This document shows, one piece after another, positions 26,802 to 35,573 of a DNA stretch of 64,000 nucleotides. Under the pieces are notes generated by a model. It was not told where the DNA came from, did no database searches, and saw nothing but the letters and a program-made list of their open reading frames with translations. This DNA is from Paraburkholderia phenoliruptrix. GTDB taxonomy: Bacteria > Pseudomonadota > Gammaproteobacteria > Burkholderiales > Burkholderiaceae. How positions within the stretch are numbered: position 1 is the first letter of the stretch; the number at the start of each line of letters is the position of its first letter. The position numbers and the translations under genes were made by a program. The stretch lies in the NCBI RefSeq assembly GCF_902859825.1, contig NZ_CADIKB010000006.1, forward strand, positions 167,003 to 231,002, written 5' to 3'.

Positions 26802-27539
26802 TCACGCGGTCAGTATGTATTGCAGATCGGCGAGGCGGCTCGACATCTGTGGGTCGCCCGGGCGCTCGAACGTGTTGCAGAACACGACCGTGGCGTCCTG
26901 CGCCGACTCAGTGTTCCTGACGGCGTCGATGGCGCCTGCCTGCGTCGTCTGCAATTCGTGTTTGAGGAAGCCGTAATTGGCCTGTTCGCTCGACGGATCG
27001 AGACGATTCGCCGAGCAATAGTCCAGGTAGTCCTGCTTGCGCGAGCCGGTCCATTGCGCGATGCCGTAGCCGGATTGCATGTTCGAGTTCGGCGCGCCGA
27101 TCGCGCCGCCCTGGTTGATGCCCGGGTTCATGCCGCCGCTTTCGTGCCACAGGTTCGCGACGATGCCCGCGGCCTGGTTTCGGGTCAGGCCGAAGTCGCG
27201 TTGCAGGTTCGTCATGAAGTACTGCGCGGTCTTTCTGGCGTGAGGTGTGCTCGCGGAGCCGACTTGCCCTGAGCCGTCGCCGGCCGGCACGCCGCCCGTT
27301 TGCGACGGGCTCCTGTAGCTGGCGGGCGCGACGCGGCCCGCTGACGAAGGCATGGGGGGCAGGGAAGGCATCGCCGGCATGCCGGAACCCGACGAACCGC
27401 CTTCGCTGAAGAGGTCGGCGAGAATCTGCTCGATCTCGCGCGCGATGTTCTCGTCGTTGGCGCTGCCCGTGCCGGCACCGCCCGTGCCGAGCTGATGAAT
27501 GAGCTGGTCCAGACGTTTGAGTTCGGCGGCATCGATCAT
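26802..27539 (-). CDS. Phage-tail-lysozyme-like muramidase, T3SS-associated
   Basis: A 245-residue protein. Residues 1-95 form a leader with an amphipathic helix (ENIAREIEQILADLFSEG, about 30-47) and a Met/Pro/Ser stretch (MPAMPSLPPMPSS then APASYRSPS). Residues about 100-245 match the phage tail lysozyme fold: RKTAQYFMTNLQRDFGLTRNQ, then IVANLWHESGGMNPG with candidate catalytic Glu133, SGYGIAQWTGSRKQDYLDYC, and a C-terminal CNTFERPGDPQ. Likely it cleaves peptidoglycan glycan strands. There is no Sec signal, so export by the T3SS is inferred from the leader shared with the protein at 19211-20026. The start codon is clear but the ribosome site is weak. Confidence 0.75.
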   Translation of the reverse strand: MIDAAELKRLDQLIHQLGTGGAGTGSANDENIAREIEQILADLFSEGGSSGSGMPAMPSLPPMPSSAGRVAPASYRSPSQTGGVPAGDGSGQVGSASTPHARKTAQYFMTNLQRDFGLTRNQAAGIVANLWHESGGMNPGINQGGAIGAPNSNMQSGYGIAQWTGSRKQDYLDYCSANRLDPSSEQANYGFLKHELQTTQAGAIDAVRNTESAQDATVVFCNTFERPGDPQMSSRLADLQYILTA

Positions 27540-27596
27540 GGTGGTCTCGCTCGGGCGGTAAAGGACGAGATCGGTTGAGGAGGCGAAGTCGGACCC

Positions 27597-27658
27597 ACTG
27601 TAGCAGCGGGCATTGCGCGCGTACTGCGCAGTTCGGAAGTTGGCGCCGCCGGAGCGAA
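27597..27658 (-). promoter_or_regulatory. Imperfect PIP box and -10 for the lysozyme-like gene
   Basis: TTCGC (27658-27654) and TTCCG (27638-27634, one mismatch in the core) are separated by 15 bp, and TACAGT (27602-27597, YANNNT) starts 31 bp downstream. The position, 58 bp before the ATG at 27539, fits a functional promoter; the mismatch lowers confidence. Confidence 0.5.
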
Positions 27659-27746
27659 GCGGCGGGCCGCCGCGGCGCGCGGCACCGCGTGCACGGCGTG
27701 CACCTGTGCACCGCGTGCAGGGGGCTTATGCCGCTTCTTCGACCCG

Positions 27747-28367
27747 CTAGGGCCTCGAGCGCTTGCCGAGCCCGAGCTTTTCCATGCCTTCGTGAGCGTC
27801 GATCACGATCGTCGCGATCTCGCCGACGGTCACACGCAACTCGGTCGCGCGAGAACGCATGTGTTCGTATGCTTCGTTCTCGCTCAGCCGATGCGCGTCG
27901 ATCAGAATACGCATGGCGCGCTCGATGTGACGGCGCGCCTTGATGGCTTCTTCGAGCTTGCCGATTTTCGCGTGCAGCCGCTGCTGATAGCCGGACGACG
28001 CGCGCGCAAGCACGAGCGTGCTGAGCACGCCGGTGGAGCGATACGGCTTCGTGATGACGCCATGCGCCTGCGTATCCAGCAGCATTTTCAATGCCGTTGG
28101 ATTTTCGTAGTCGGAGAGCGCGATCAGGGTGGCTTGCGTGTCGGCGGCGCTCCAGTTGCCCGCGTTGCGGATTTCGGGGCCCACGAGGAAAAAGATCACG
28201 TCCGCATCCGTCGGCAGATGCGCAGGCAGCGGCCACACCGCGCGAACCGGGCAGCCTATGCGCCGCAACTGCTCTTCGAGCACGCTGCGGTCGTCGCCCG
28301 GCGGATGAATGACGACGACGCGCAGCGTGCGCAGATCGTCGAAAATGCGGCGGGCCCCCGCGCTCAT
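27747..28367 (-). CDS. amiR: ANTAR-domain antiterminator AmiR
   Basis: A 206-residue RNA-binding antitermination factor. An N-terminal pseudo-receiver (LRVVVIHPPGDDRSVLEEQL, VIFFLVGPEI, IALSDYENPTALKMLLD) is followed by a coiled-coil linker (RLHAKIGKLEEAIKARRHIERAMRIL) and the C-terminal ANTAR helices (AHRLSENEAYEHMRSRATELRVTVGEIATIV). In Pseudomonas, AmiR stabilises an antiterminated leader RNA of the amidase operon and is held inactive by AmiC. Here amiR is the last gene of the amide operon and overlaps amiC by 4 bp (ATGA). A candidate target leader lies upstream of the first gene at 36482-36597. Confidence 0.9.
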   Translation of the reverse strand: MSAGARRIFDDLRTLRVVVIHPPGDDRSVLEEQLRRIGCPVRAVWPLPAHLPTDADVIFFLVGPEIRNAGNWSAADTQATLIALSDYENPTALKMLLDTQAHGVITKPYRSTGVLSTLVLARASSGYQQRLHAKIGKLEEAIKARRHIERAMRILIDAHRLSENEAYEHMRSRATELRVTVGEIATIVIDAHEGMEKLGLGKRSRP

Positions 28368-29539
28368 ACCGGCTCTCCGTCGAGCCAGAATTCGGCGAAT
28401 CCGTATGAGGTCAGATAAGGATCCGGTTTGACCGGATGACGGCCTTCCCAGACGATGTCGAACGCGCCGTCCGGCCGGCACACCGCAATGCGCGGCGTGA
28501 GAATGGCGTGGTTGTTTGCGCGGTCGATTTTCAGCAGGCCTTCGGGCGAGTCGAATTCGACTTCGTAGACCGCATCGACGAGTTTCGCGGTGTCGAGGCT
28601 GCGCGTGCGCGCCAGCGCGAGCGCGAACAGATGCACCTGGTTGTAGGCCATCTCGGACCACATGCTCGCGGGCTGTTCGCCAAAGCGCGCGCGCCATGAC
28701 TTCAGAAAGCGCTGGTTGCCAGGCAGCTTCAGCGTATTCACGTAGCTCGCCGAAATGATGTGGTTGCCGCAGAGTTCAGGACCGATCATCCGCGTTTCGC
28801 CCTCGGTCATCGTCAAGCTTGCAATCGGGATGCGTGCAGGATCGATGCCGTGCTCGCGATAGAGCTTGTAGAACGCCCGCGCGCCCCGGCCGATCAACGT
28901 GGAAAATACCACGTCGGGCTCGACGGCGCGGATCTGCTCGACGACCTCCTGCAGTGCGGCGGGCTCCGCGTCGCTCGGCAAATAGACTTCTTCGACGATT
29001 TCGCCGCCGTGCTGCTCGACCATATCGCGCATGATCCGGTTCGATTCTCGCGGATAAATGTAGTCGGCGCCAACCAGAAAAAAACGCCGGCCATGATTGC
29101 GCAGCAGGTAAGCAGCGAGCTGCATGCTGTTCTGATTCGGCACTGCGCCCGTGTAGATCACGTTCGGCGAGTACTCGAATCCTTCGTAGATCGAGCAATA
29201 CCACAGCAGCGCGTTATAACGTTCAATGACGGGCAGCACGGCCTTGCGGCTCGACGACGTGGAGCAGCCGAAAATAACCGTGACCTCGTCTTCCTGCAGC
29301 ATGCGCGAGGCGAGCCTGCGGTATTCGTCGGGATCGCTTTTCGGATCGTATACGACCGGGTCCAGCAGCCGGCCGTCGACGCCGCCTGCCGCATTGATCT
29401 CCTCGATGGCGAGCACGGTGCCGAAAAAATGTTCGGACTCGGTGGCGGCGGTGACGCCCGTGCGCGAGAACAGCACGCCAATGCGCCAACCCGAGTCGGC
29501 GGGCAGCGGTTTCGCGGGCTGTTTTGAGTTCGTCTCCAT
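28364..29539 (-). CDS. amiC: Amide-sensing regulator AmiC (periplasmic-binding-protein fold)
   Basis: A 391-residue type I periplasmic-binding-protein-like sensor with no signal peptide, hence cytoplasmic, as in Pseudomonas AmiC. The N-terminal GWRIGVLFSRTGVTAATE, FGTVLAIEEINAAGGVDGR and VIFGCSTSSSRKAVLPVIE match the AmiC/Leu-Ile-Val-binding family. It would bind a small amide and release AmiR. It overlaps amiR by 4 bp and follows the amidase gene after 22 bp. The signal-peptide-bearing relative at 34350-35519 is the transport receptor; this one is the sensor. Confidence 0.9.
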   Translation of the reverse strand: METNSKQPAKPLPADSGWRIGVLFSRTGVTAATESEHFFGTVLAIEEINAAGGVDGRLLDPVVYDPKSDPDEYRRLASRMLQEDEVTVIFGCSTSSSRKAVLPVIERYNALLWYCSIYEGFEYSPNVIYTGAVPNQNSMQLAAYLLRNHGRRFFLVGADYIYPRESNRIMRDMVEQHGGEIVEEVYLPSDAEPAALQEVVEQIRAVEPDVVFSTLIGRGARAFYKLYREHGIDPARIPIASLTMTEGETRMIGPELCGNHIISASYVNTLKLPGNQRFLKSWRARFGEQPASMWSEMAYNQVHLFALALARTRSLDTAKLVDAVYEVEFDSPEGLLKIDRANNHAILTPRIAVCRPDGAFDIVWEGRHPVKPDPYLTSYGFAEFWLDGEPV

Positions 29540-29561
29540 TCAGTGTTCTCCTCGCTGCGCT

Positions 29562-30869
29562 TTATGATGCGGCAAGCGGTTGGCCAGGCACGGTTGCCGC
29601 GACCGCCTGCTCCACAAACGCGGCGGCGTCGAGGCAGCGTGCGTCGTCCCACGGCCGGCCGATCGCCTGGACGCCGATAGGCGCACCGCGGGCGCCCCTC
29701 AGGCCCGGCACATTCACGCACGGACAGCCGAGCAACGTCCAGTTGCGATTGAACGCGGGGTCGCCGGTCGAGGCAAGTCCGTTGGGGGCCTCGTCGGGCG
29801 CGCTCGGCGTGAGGAGCGCGGTGATGCCGTCGAAGAGCTCGCCGAGCTTGCCTTTCGCGCGAGTCATCGTCGCATACGCGCTCGTATACGCGGCAACATC
29901 CACGTTCGATGCGCGCGCGAGAAACGCAAACAGCATCGGCGACAGTTGCACGCGATGACGATCGTACTCGAAGCCGAGCGCCTGCCATGCTTCATAGCTC
30001 TGAATCGTGTCGTGGGCGGCAATCAGGTCGGTCATCCACGAGTCGAAGCGAACGGGCCGCACGCGGCCGCCCGCGCGCTCCACGGCGCGTATCGCCGTCT
30101 CCAGCACATGGCTCGCGTTCGCCGACGGCTCGGTCCACGGGTAATGCTCCGGCACGCCGAACACGGGCGGCTCGGCGTTGTCTTTGACCGCCAGCGGACG
30201 TCCGCTCAGAACCTGCGCGAGATAAGCCACGTCGCGCACGCCGGCGGCAAAGAGGCCAACCGTGTCGAACGACCACGAGAAGCACTTCATGCCGACGGTC
30301 GGCAGCATGCCGATGGTCGGCTTGAAACCCGCGACGCCGCAAAACGAAGCAGGGCGGATCGTCGAGCCGCCGGTCTGCGAGCCGACCGCAAACGGCGCCA
30401 TGCCGGCCGCGACCGCGGCGGCCGAGCCGGACGACGAGCCGCCCGCCGTGCGGCCCGGATCGCATGGATTGCGCGTGACGGTCGGCGCCATGTAGGCGAA
30501 CTCGCTCGTCACCGTTTTGCCGACGACGACCGCGCCGCTGCGTTCCAGCAAAGTCACGATGGCCGCATCGGATTTCGGCTGATGGCCTTCGTAGATCGGC
30601 GAGCCATACGACGTCACCAGTTCGCTGGTGTCGAAGATGTCCTTGACGGCAACCGGCAGGCCCGCAAGCGGGCCCGTGGCCGCGAGCGCGTTGGCGAGCG
30701 CAGTTTCGCGGGAGGCCACGGCGGTCATCGCGCGCACTTCGGTGTCGATTTCGTCGATGCGCGCGAGCGCTTCGAGCACGAGGCGGCCGCGTTGCTGCGG
30801 CTCGCGCGCCGTGCGTTCCAGCAGCGCGTGCGCGGAAAGCGGTCGGTAGAACGATGGTGCAATGGTCAT
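29562..30869 (-). CDS. Amidase signature family amidohydrolase
   Basis: A 435-residue amidase of the Ser-cisSer-Lys type. Lys76 sits in LPVAVKDIFD. The Gly/Ser loop GRTAGGSSSGSAAA (about 139-151) carries the cis-Ser, and the nucleophile is Ser169 in GGSTIRPASFCG. It hydrolyses an amide to acid plus ammonia; the true substrate is unknown. The family includes indole-3-acetamide hydrolases (IaaH), of interest because a tryptophan-2-monooxygenase-like gene lies upstream at 36686-39118, but nothing in the sequence proves that specificity. It lies between livF and amiC in the operon, 5 bp from livF. The ATG at 30869 is chosen from family length. Confidence 0.88.
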   Translation of the reverse strand: MTIAPSFYRPLSAHALLERTAREPQQRGRLVLEALARIDEIDTEVRAMTAVASRETALANALAATGPLAGLPVAVKDIFDTSELVTSYGSPIYEGHQPKSDAAIVTLLERSGAVVVGKTVTSEFAYMAPTVTRNPCDPGRTAGGSSSGSAAAVAAGMAPFAVGSQTGGSTIRPASFCGVAGFKPTIGMLPTVGMKCFSWSFDTVGLFAAGVRDVAYLAQVLSGRPLAVKDNAEPPVFGVPEHYPWTEPSANASHVLETAIRAVERAGGRVRPVRFDSWMTDLIAAHDTIQSYEAWQALGFEYDRHRVQLSPMLFAFLARASNVDVAAYTSAYATMTRAKGKLGELFDGITALLTPSAPDEAPNGLASTGDPAFNRNWTLLGCPCVNVPGLRGARGAPIGVQAIGRPWDDARCLDAAAFVEQAVAATVPGQPLAAS

Positions 30870-30874
30870 GGAAG

Positions 30875-31582
30875 TCAGACGCGCAGATGTTCGTAGATCG
30901 ATTCGGCCGCCGCTTGTTCTTTCGCGTCGCCCTCGTCGATGATTTCGCCTTGCTTGAGCACCGCGTACCGGTCGGCAACCTTCAGCGCGAACGGCACGTT
31001 CTGCTCGATTAGCAGGAGCGTGGTGCCGTGACGGCTGCGTTCCCACAACAGGGCCTCCGCCAGCCGGTCGATCACGGACGGTTGCAAGCCCTCGGTGATT
31101 TCGTCGAGCAGAATGATGGACGGGCGCATCATCAGCGCGCGCGCGACCAGCAGCATCTTCTGCTCGCCGCCCGACAGCGTGCCGGCGTACTGGCGCAGGC
31201 GCGTGGCGAACACGGGGAAAATCGGCTCGATCTCGGCAAAGCGCTCGTCGAACACCGAAACGTTCGCGAGCCCGAGCCGCAGATTGTCGCGGATGCTGAG
31301 GTCCTGAAACAACGCGTGCTCCTGCGGCGCATAAGCAATACCGGCCCGCGCAATGCGATGCGGCGGCAGGCGCGTCATGTCCTGCCCGTGCACATAAACC
31401 GCGCCGCTTTGCTTGGGCAGATAACCCATGATCGTTTTCAGCAGCGTGGTCTTGCCCATGCCGTTTTTGCCGAGCAATGCGACGGCTTCGCCGTTCGCGA
31501 CGCTGAACGAGAGCTTGCGGAGCACGACGGACGCCTTGTATCCGCTTGTCACGTCCTTCAGGTTCAACGCGATCTGGCTCAC
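30875..31582 (-). CDS. livF: LivF-type ABC transporter ATP-binding protein
   Basis: A 235-residue ATPase of the branched-chain amino acid/amide ABC transporter family (HAAT). Walker A is LLGKNGMGKTT at about residues 34-44, the signature is LSGGEQKMLLVARAL, and Walker B is IILLDEITEGLQP. Start is a GTG at 31582, preceded by GGGAGG and overlapping the livMG stop by 4 bp (GTGA). It works with the LivM-LivG fusion and LivH to energise uptake of the ligand bound by the periplasmic protein at 34350-35519. Confidence 0.93.
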   Translation of the reverse strand: MSQIALNLKDVTSGYKASVVLRKLSFSVANGEAVALLGKNGMGKTTLLKTIMGYLPKQSGAVYVHGQDMTRLPPHRIARAGIAYAPQEHALFQDLSIRDNLRLGLANVSVFDERFAEIEPIFPVFATRLRQYAGTLSGGEQKMLLVARALMMRPSIILLDEITEGLQPSVIDRLAEALLWERSRHGTTLLLIEQNVPFALKVADRYAVLKQGEIIDEGDAKEQAAAESIYEHLRV

Positions 31583-33438
31583 GAGGCCTCCCGTTGTGTC
31601 GCCGTGCCGACGGCCGCATCGTTTTGCGCGGTGCCGGCATAAATGGTTCTGACGAGTTCCGAGTTGACTACCTCGTCGAAATTCCCTTGCATCACAATGC
31701 GCCCCTGATGCAGCACGACAATGCGCGTGGCGATGCCCGCGACGAAGTCGAGGTCGTGCTCGACGAGCAGACAGCACAGCTTATACCGGTGAGCCAGCGC
31801 CGCGAGCACGTCGCCGATCTGCGTGCGCTCTGTTTTCGTGAGACCCGCGGTCGGCTCGTCGAGCAGCACGATGCGCGGTTCGAGCGCGAGCACCATCGCG
31901 AGTTCCAGAGCCTGTTGTTCGCCATGCGAGAGATCTTTCGCCACGGCGCCGAGCTTGCGTTCCAGGTGGGTTGCGCGAATTACCTCCAGCGCATACGGCG
32001 GCAACGCGAGGGTGCGTGAGCGCCGCACGAGCGAGGGCCGCTCGATCAGCGTACTCGCAATGCGCAGGCATTGCGCAACCGTCAGCGTTTCGAAGATGTT
32101 GGCGTTCTGGAACTTGCGGCCAAGACCAAAGCGCACGCAACGGTCTGGCGGCAGTTGCCGGATGTCGTTGCCGCACAGCATGACCGTGCCGGCCGAGCGC
32201 TCCGCGCCGTCGCTCATGCAGCGCATCAGCGTCGTCTTGCCTGCGCCGTTCGGGCCGATGAGACCGACGAGCTCGCCCGCCTGCGCATCGAGATCGATGC
32301 CTTGCAACACCTTCAGACTGCCGAAATGACGCGCCACGCCGCTCATCTGCAGCGCGGGCGCGGACGCACTCTGCTCATCACCGTCGCGCACCGGCCGCTC
32401 GACGAGTGCCGGTTCGCCCGTCTCGGCCGCGAGATGGCGCAGCGGCTTGAGCAGCAGCGGCACGAGTCCTTGCGGCAACAGCACGATCACCGCCACGAAC
32501 GCGGCACCCAGAATCAGCTGCCAGGCGAAGGGCATGATGCCGCTCAAATACGAGGTGCCCACGTTGATCAGCAACGCGCCGATCACCGGGCCCCACAACG
32601 TGCCGCGCCCGCCGAGCGCCACCCAGATGATCAATTGCGTGCCGAGCACGAAGCCGGTCAATTCCGGCGCGACAACGCCGCTGAACGAGCCGTACCCAAA
32701 ACCCGCGAGTCCCGCCACCGCCGCAGTGGCGACCAGCAGCACGATCTTCACGAGCGAGGTGTTGATGCCGAGATACAGGCAGCGCGATTCGTTGTCGCGA
32801 ATCGCCGCGAGCACGCGGCCGCCGTCGCTGCGCACGAAGATCCAGGCGAGTCCCACGACGACGGCGAGCGCGGCGCCTGCTATCCAGTACCACGCCTCGA
32901 GCGAAAGATCGAAGGTCTGATAGCCGGTAAGCCCTGAACTCGACCCTGTCCATTCTCCACCTGAGAGCAGTAACTGGCTGAGCACGATGGGCAGCACGAG
33001 CGACATGACGGTCGCGAAGAACGGCGAAGCGCCGCGGTAGAACGACAGCCAGCCGAGCAGGGCGGCGACGCCTGCCGTCACGGCGAGCGTGGCCGCGAAC
33101 GCCAGCAGCACATATGCCGTCGAGAAGCCGCCGTGCGTGAAGACGAGGCCGGCCGCATAGGCGCCGAGTCCGAAGAAGGCAGATTGGCCGAACGTCAGAT
33201 AGCCGGTGTAGCCCCAGAGGATATCGACCGTCACCGCGACGATCGAGAAAAAGAACGCCTGGATCAGCACGTTCAGCAGGTAGGTGCCGAAGACGAAGGG
33301 GCCTGCTGCGATCAACAGAACGCCCAGCATGCCGATCGCAGCAAGACCGCGCAACGGCTTTTGCGCGCGGCCGGGATGCTCGCCGGCGGCCGACGGATCG
33401 CGCCCGGCATGGTCCAGCGACGCATTGACTTTAGCCAT
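31579..33438 (-). CDS. LivM-LivG fusion: ABC permease joined to ATP-binding protein
   Basis: A 619-residue protein carrying both a LivM-type permease and a LivG-type ATPase. Residues about 30-340 hold about ten hydrophobic segments with the LivM pattern DILWGYTGYLTFGQSAFFGLGAYAAG and AAIRDNESRCLYLGIN. After a linker (about 345-365), residues 365-600 are an ABC ATPase with Walker A GPNGAGKTT near 394-402, HGEQQALELAM-type signature and Walker B IVLLDEPTAGL. The reading frame is continuous with no internal stop, so it is a natural fusion and not an error of frame. The ATG at 33438 overlaps livH by 8 bp. Confidence 0.93.
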   Translation of the reverse strand: MAKVNASLDHAGRDPSAAGEHPGRAQKPLRGLAAIGMLGVLLIAAGPFVFGTYLLNVLIQAFFFSIVAVTVDILWGYTGYLTFGQSAFFGLGAYAAGLVFTHGGFSTAYVLLAFAATLAVTAGVAALLGWLSFYRGASPFFATVMSLVLPIVLSQLLLSGGEWTGSSSGLTGYQTFDLSLEAWYWIAGAALAVVVGLAWIFVRSDGGRVLAAIRDNESRCLYLGINTSLVKIVLLVATAAVAGLAGFGYGSFSGVVAPELTGFVLGTQLIIWVALGGRGTLWGPVIGALLINVGTSYLSGIMPFAWQLILGAAFVAVIVLLPQGLVPLLLKPLRHLAAETGEPALVERPVRDGDEQSASAPALQMSGVARHFGSLKVLQGIDLDAQAGELVGLIGPNGAGKTTLMRCMSDGAERSAGTVMLCGNDIRQLPPDRCVRFGLGRKFQNANIFETLTVAQCLRIASTLIERPSLVRRSRTLALPPYALEVIRATHLERKLGAVAKDLSHGEQQALELAMVLALEPRIVLLDEPTAGLTKTERTQIGDVLAALAHRYKLCCLLVEHDLDFVAGIATRIVVLHQGRIVMQGNFDEVVNSELVRTIYAGTAQNDAAVGTATQREAS

Positions 33439-34264
33439 GAGAAAACCCCCGCGGGCGGATACGCAACGTGAGCGCGGCCAGCACGGCAATGGTCAGCCCG
33501 CCGAGCACCGGGCTCACGAAGGTGCTGACGAGCACCTGGCACGCGCCGAAGACGAAGCAGGTGACGAGCAGGCTCAGCATCGAATGGCCGGACACCATCA
33601 CCAGCATGAAGGCGCTGACGAGCCATGGCAGGCCCATGTCCGGGTCAACGCTCGATAGCGGCGTGATCAGCACGCCGGCGAGCGAACCGAAGGCCGCACC
33701 GAGGCTGAAGGTGATGAAGCGGATACGTCCCGAATGAATGCCGAGCCCGCGCGCAAGGTCCTCGTTCATGATGACCGCGCGCGTCTTGACGCCGAAGCGG
33801 GTGCCGGTCAAGAGCGCAGTCATGATGGCGCAAAGGCCGAGCGCAACCGGGATCAGCAACAGGCGGTACGCGGAATAGTCGGTGCCTGCAATCGACACCA
33901 CGCCCTTTAACGGCGTCTCGACGAACTGCACTTCGCGGCCGAACGTCATGACGATGAGTTGTCCGATCACGATGCCGAGTCCCCATGTGGCGAGAATCGC
34001 GTCGAGCGGGCGTTTATACAGCGGCCGGACGATGATCAGTTCGACCGCCATGCCGACCACGGTGCCGACCACGATTGCGAGCGGCAGACCGAACCACGGG
34101 TTGAGTTTCAATTGCGTGACGACGAAGCTCGCGTACGCGCCCATCGTCAGCAATGCGCCGTGGGCGAAATTGACGATCTTCATGACGCCGAAAATCACCA
34201 TCAGGCCCGCTGTGACGATGAACAGCACGGCCGTGGTGGTCAGAATGTCTAATGCGAGAACCAT
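33431..34264 (-). CDS. livH: LivH-type ABC transporter permease
   Basis: A 277-residue inner-membrane permease of the branched-chain amino acid/amide family. It starts MVLALDILTTTAVLFIVTAG and continues GVMKIVNFAHGALLTMGAYASF, the hallmark region of LivH/UrtB. About eight hydrophobic helices are visible. It ends LTLRIRPRGFSHG, typical of the family C-terminus. The ATG at 34264 is preceded by GGAGAC; an earlier in-frame ATG at 34282 is less well placed. It pairs with the LivM half of the fusion protein downstream. Confidence 0.93.
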   Translation of the reverse strand: MVLALDILTTTAVLFIVTAGLMVIFGVMKIVNFAHGALLTMGAYASFVVTQLKLNPWFGLPLAIVVGTVVGMAVELIIVRPLYKRPLDAILATWGLGIVIGQLIVMTFGREVQFVETPLKGVVSIAGTDYSAYRLLLIPVALGLCAIMTALLTGTRFGVKTRAVIMNEDLARGLGIHSGRIRFITFSLGAAFGSLAGVLITPLSSVDPDMGLPWLVSAFMLVMVSGHSMLSLLVTCFVFGACQVLVSTFVSPVLGGLTIAVLAALTLRIRPRGFSHG

Positions 34265-34349
34265 GGTTGTCTCCAGTCGCATCCGCGAAAACGCAGGGCA
34301 ACGCGCGGCGAGGCTCGCGCTCAGGCGGATGCCGTATTGCCGGTAGCGC

Positions 34350-35519
34350 CTACTTGATGTTCGGGCACTGCGCGCCCGGATCGACGTCCGGGAAAGTCTG
34401 CAGAATCTTCACCGAGCCGTCCGACTGGATCTGGCCGAGACGCATGGCGAGCGGCGTATGCCGGCTCTTGACCATCTCGATCTGACCGCGCGGACCATTG
34501 AACGATACCTGATCGAGCGCCTTGATGACCTTGCCGGGATCGGTCGAGCCCGCTTTTTCGACGGCGGCCTTGTAGAGAAAAAACGCTTCGTACTGCGGCT
34601 CGGACAGTTCGTTCGGCGTCTTCACGTCCTTGCCGAAGCGCTTGTCCATCGCCGCGAGAAACTTCTTGTTTGCGGAGGTATCGATACTCGTTAGATAGGA
34701 GCCCGACATATAAATGCCGGTCGCGACGTCGCCCATGCTCTTCGCCGTCCCTTCGTCGATGGCGAGATTGCCGTAGGGCAGCGTCAGGCCCGAGCCTTTC
34801 AACTGCTTCGCGAGCGCGACGTTGGGCGCGCCGCCCGCCGTGGCGCTGATCAGCGCGTCGGGGTGCGCCGCGCGGATCTTCGAGAGAATCGGCGTCCAGT
34901 CGGTGCCGTCGGTCGGAAGGTATTCTTCGCCGACTACCTTGCCACCGTGCGCCTCGATGTACTTGCGCGTGAACTGCAGCATGCCGCGGCCGAACGCGTA
35001 ATCGTTGCCGACCAGATAGAAGGTCTTCGCGCCCTTTGCCTTCACGAAGTAATCAACCACCGGCGCGACCTGCTGCTCCGGCACCCAGCCGTTCACGTAC
35101 ATCCACGGATTGCACGAGCGTCCTTCGTAGAACGATGTGTAGATAAACGGCTTCTTGCCGCGGGCGACGATGGGCAGCGCGGCATTGCGCGCGGCGCTCG
35201 TTTCCATCGAGATGATCGCGTCGACGTTCTTCTGGAACACGAGCGTGTCGTACGCTTTTTGCGCGCCGACTGCACCGGATGCGTCGTCGGTAATCTCCAG
35301 CTGCACCTGGCGGCCGAGAATGCCGCCGGACGCGTTGATTTCGTCGACGGCCAGTTGCGAAGCCTGCACCACGGCCGGTGCCACCACGCTGTTCGCGCCC
35401 GAGAGCCCGACTGCAACGCCGATCCGGATCGGCTCGGCGGCGAACGCGCTCGCGCAGGTGCCGGCACCGGCGAGTGCCGCGACGGCGGCAACGAGGAAGA
35501 GTTTAGCGTACGGTCTCAT
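34350..35519 (-). CDS. Periplasmic amide/amino acid-binding protein of ABC transporter
   Basis: A 389-residue receptor for the LivH-LivMG-LivF transporter. The N-terminus is a Sec signal (MRPYAKLFLVAAVAALAGAG, cleavage after AFA). The mature part is a type I binding protein with IRIGVAVGLSGANSVVAPAVVQ and VDEINASGGILGRQV. It resembles the sensor AmiC in fold, and the two probably bind related ligands. The operon context (nitrilase, amidase, AmiC/AmiR) suggests an amide or similar small nitrogen compound over branched-chain amino acids. It lies 54 bp after the nitrilase-family gene. Confidence 0.9.
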   Translation of the reverse strand: MRPYAKLFLVAAVAALAGAGTCASAFAAEPIRIGVAVGLSGANSVVAPAVVQASQLAVDEINASGGILGRQVQLEITDDASGAVGAQKAYDTLVFQKNVDAIISMETSAARNAALPIVARGKKPFIYTSFYEGRSCNPWMYVNGWVPEQQVAPVVDYFVKAKGAKTFYLVGNDYAFGRGMLQFTRKYIEAHGGKVVGEEYLPTDGTDWTPILSKIRAAHPDALISATAGGAPNVALAKQLKGSGLTLPYGNLAIDEGTAKSMGDVATGIYMSGSYLTSIDTSANKKFLAAMDKRFGKDVKTPNELSEPQYEAFFLYKAAVEKAGSTDPGKVIKALDQVSFNGPRGQIEMVKSRHTPLAMRLGQIQSDGSVKILQTFPDVDPGAQCPNIK

Positions 35520-35573
35520 GATGTCCTTCGCAGTGGTTGTGAGTAGGGTGGAGTACTAAGCATCCGGTGACGC

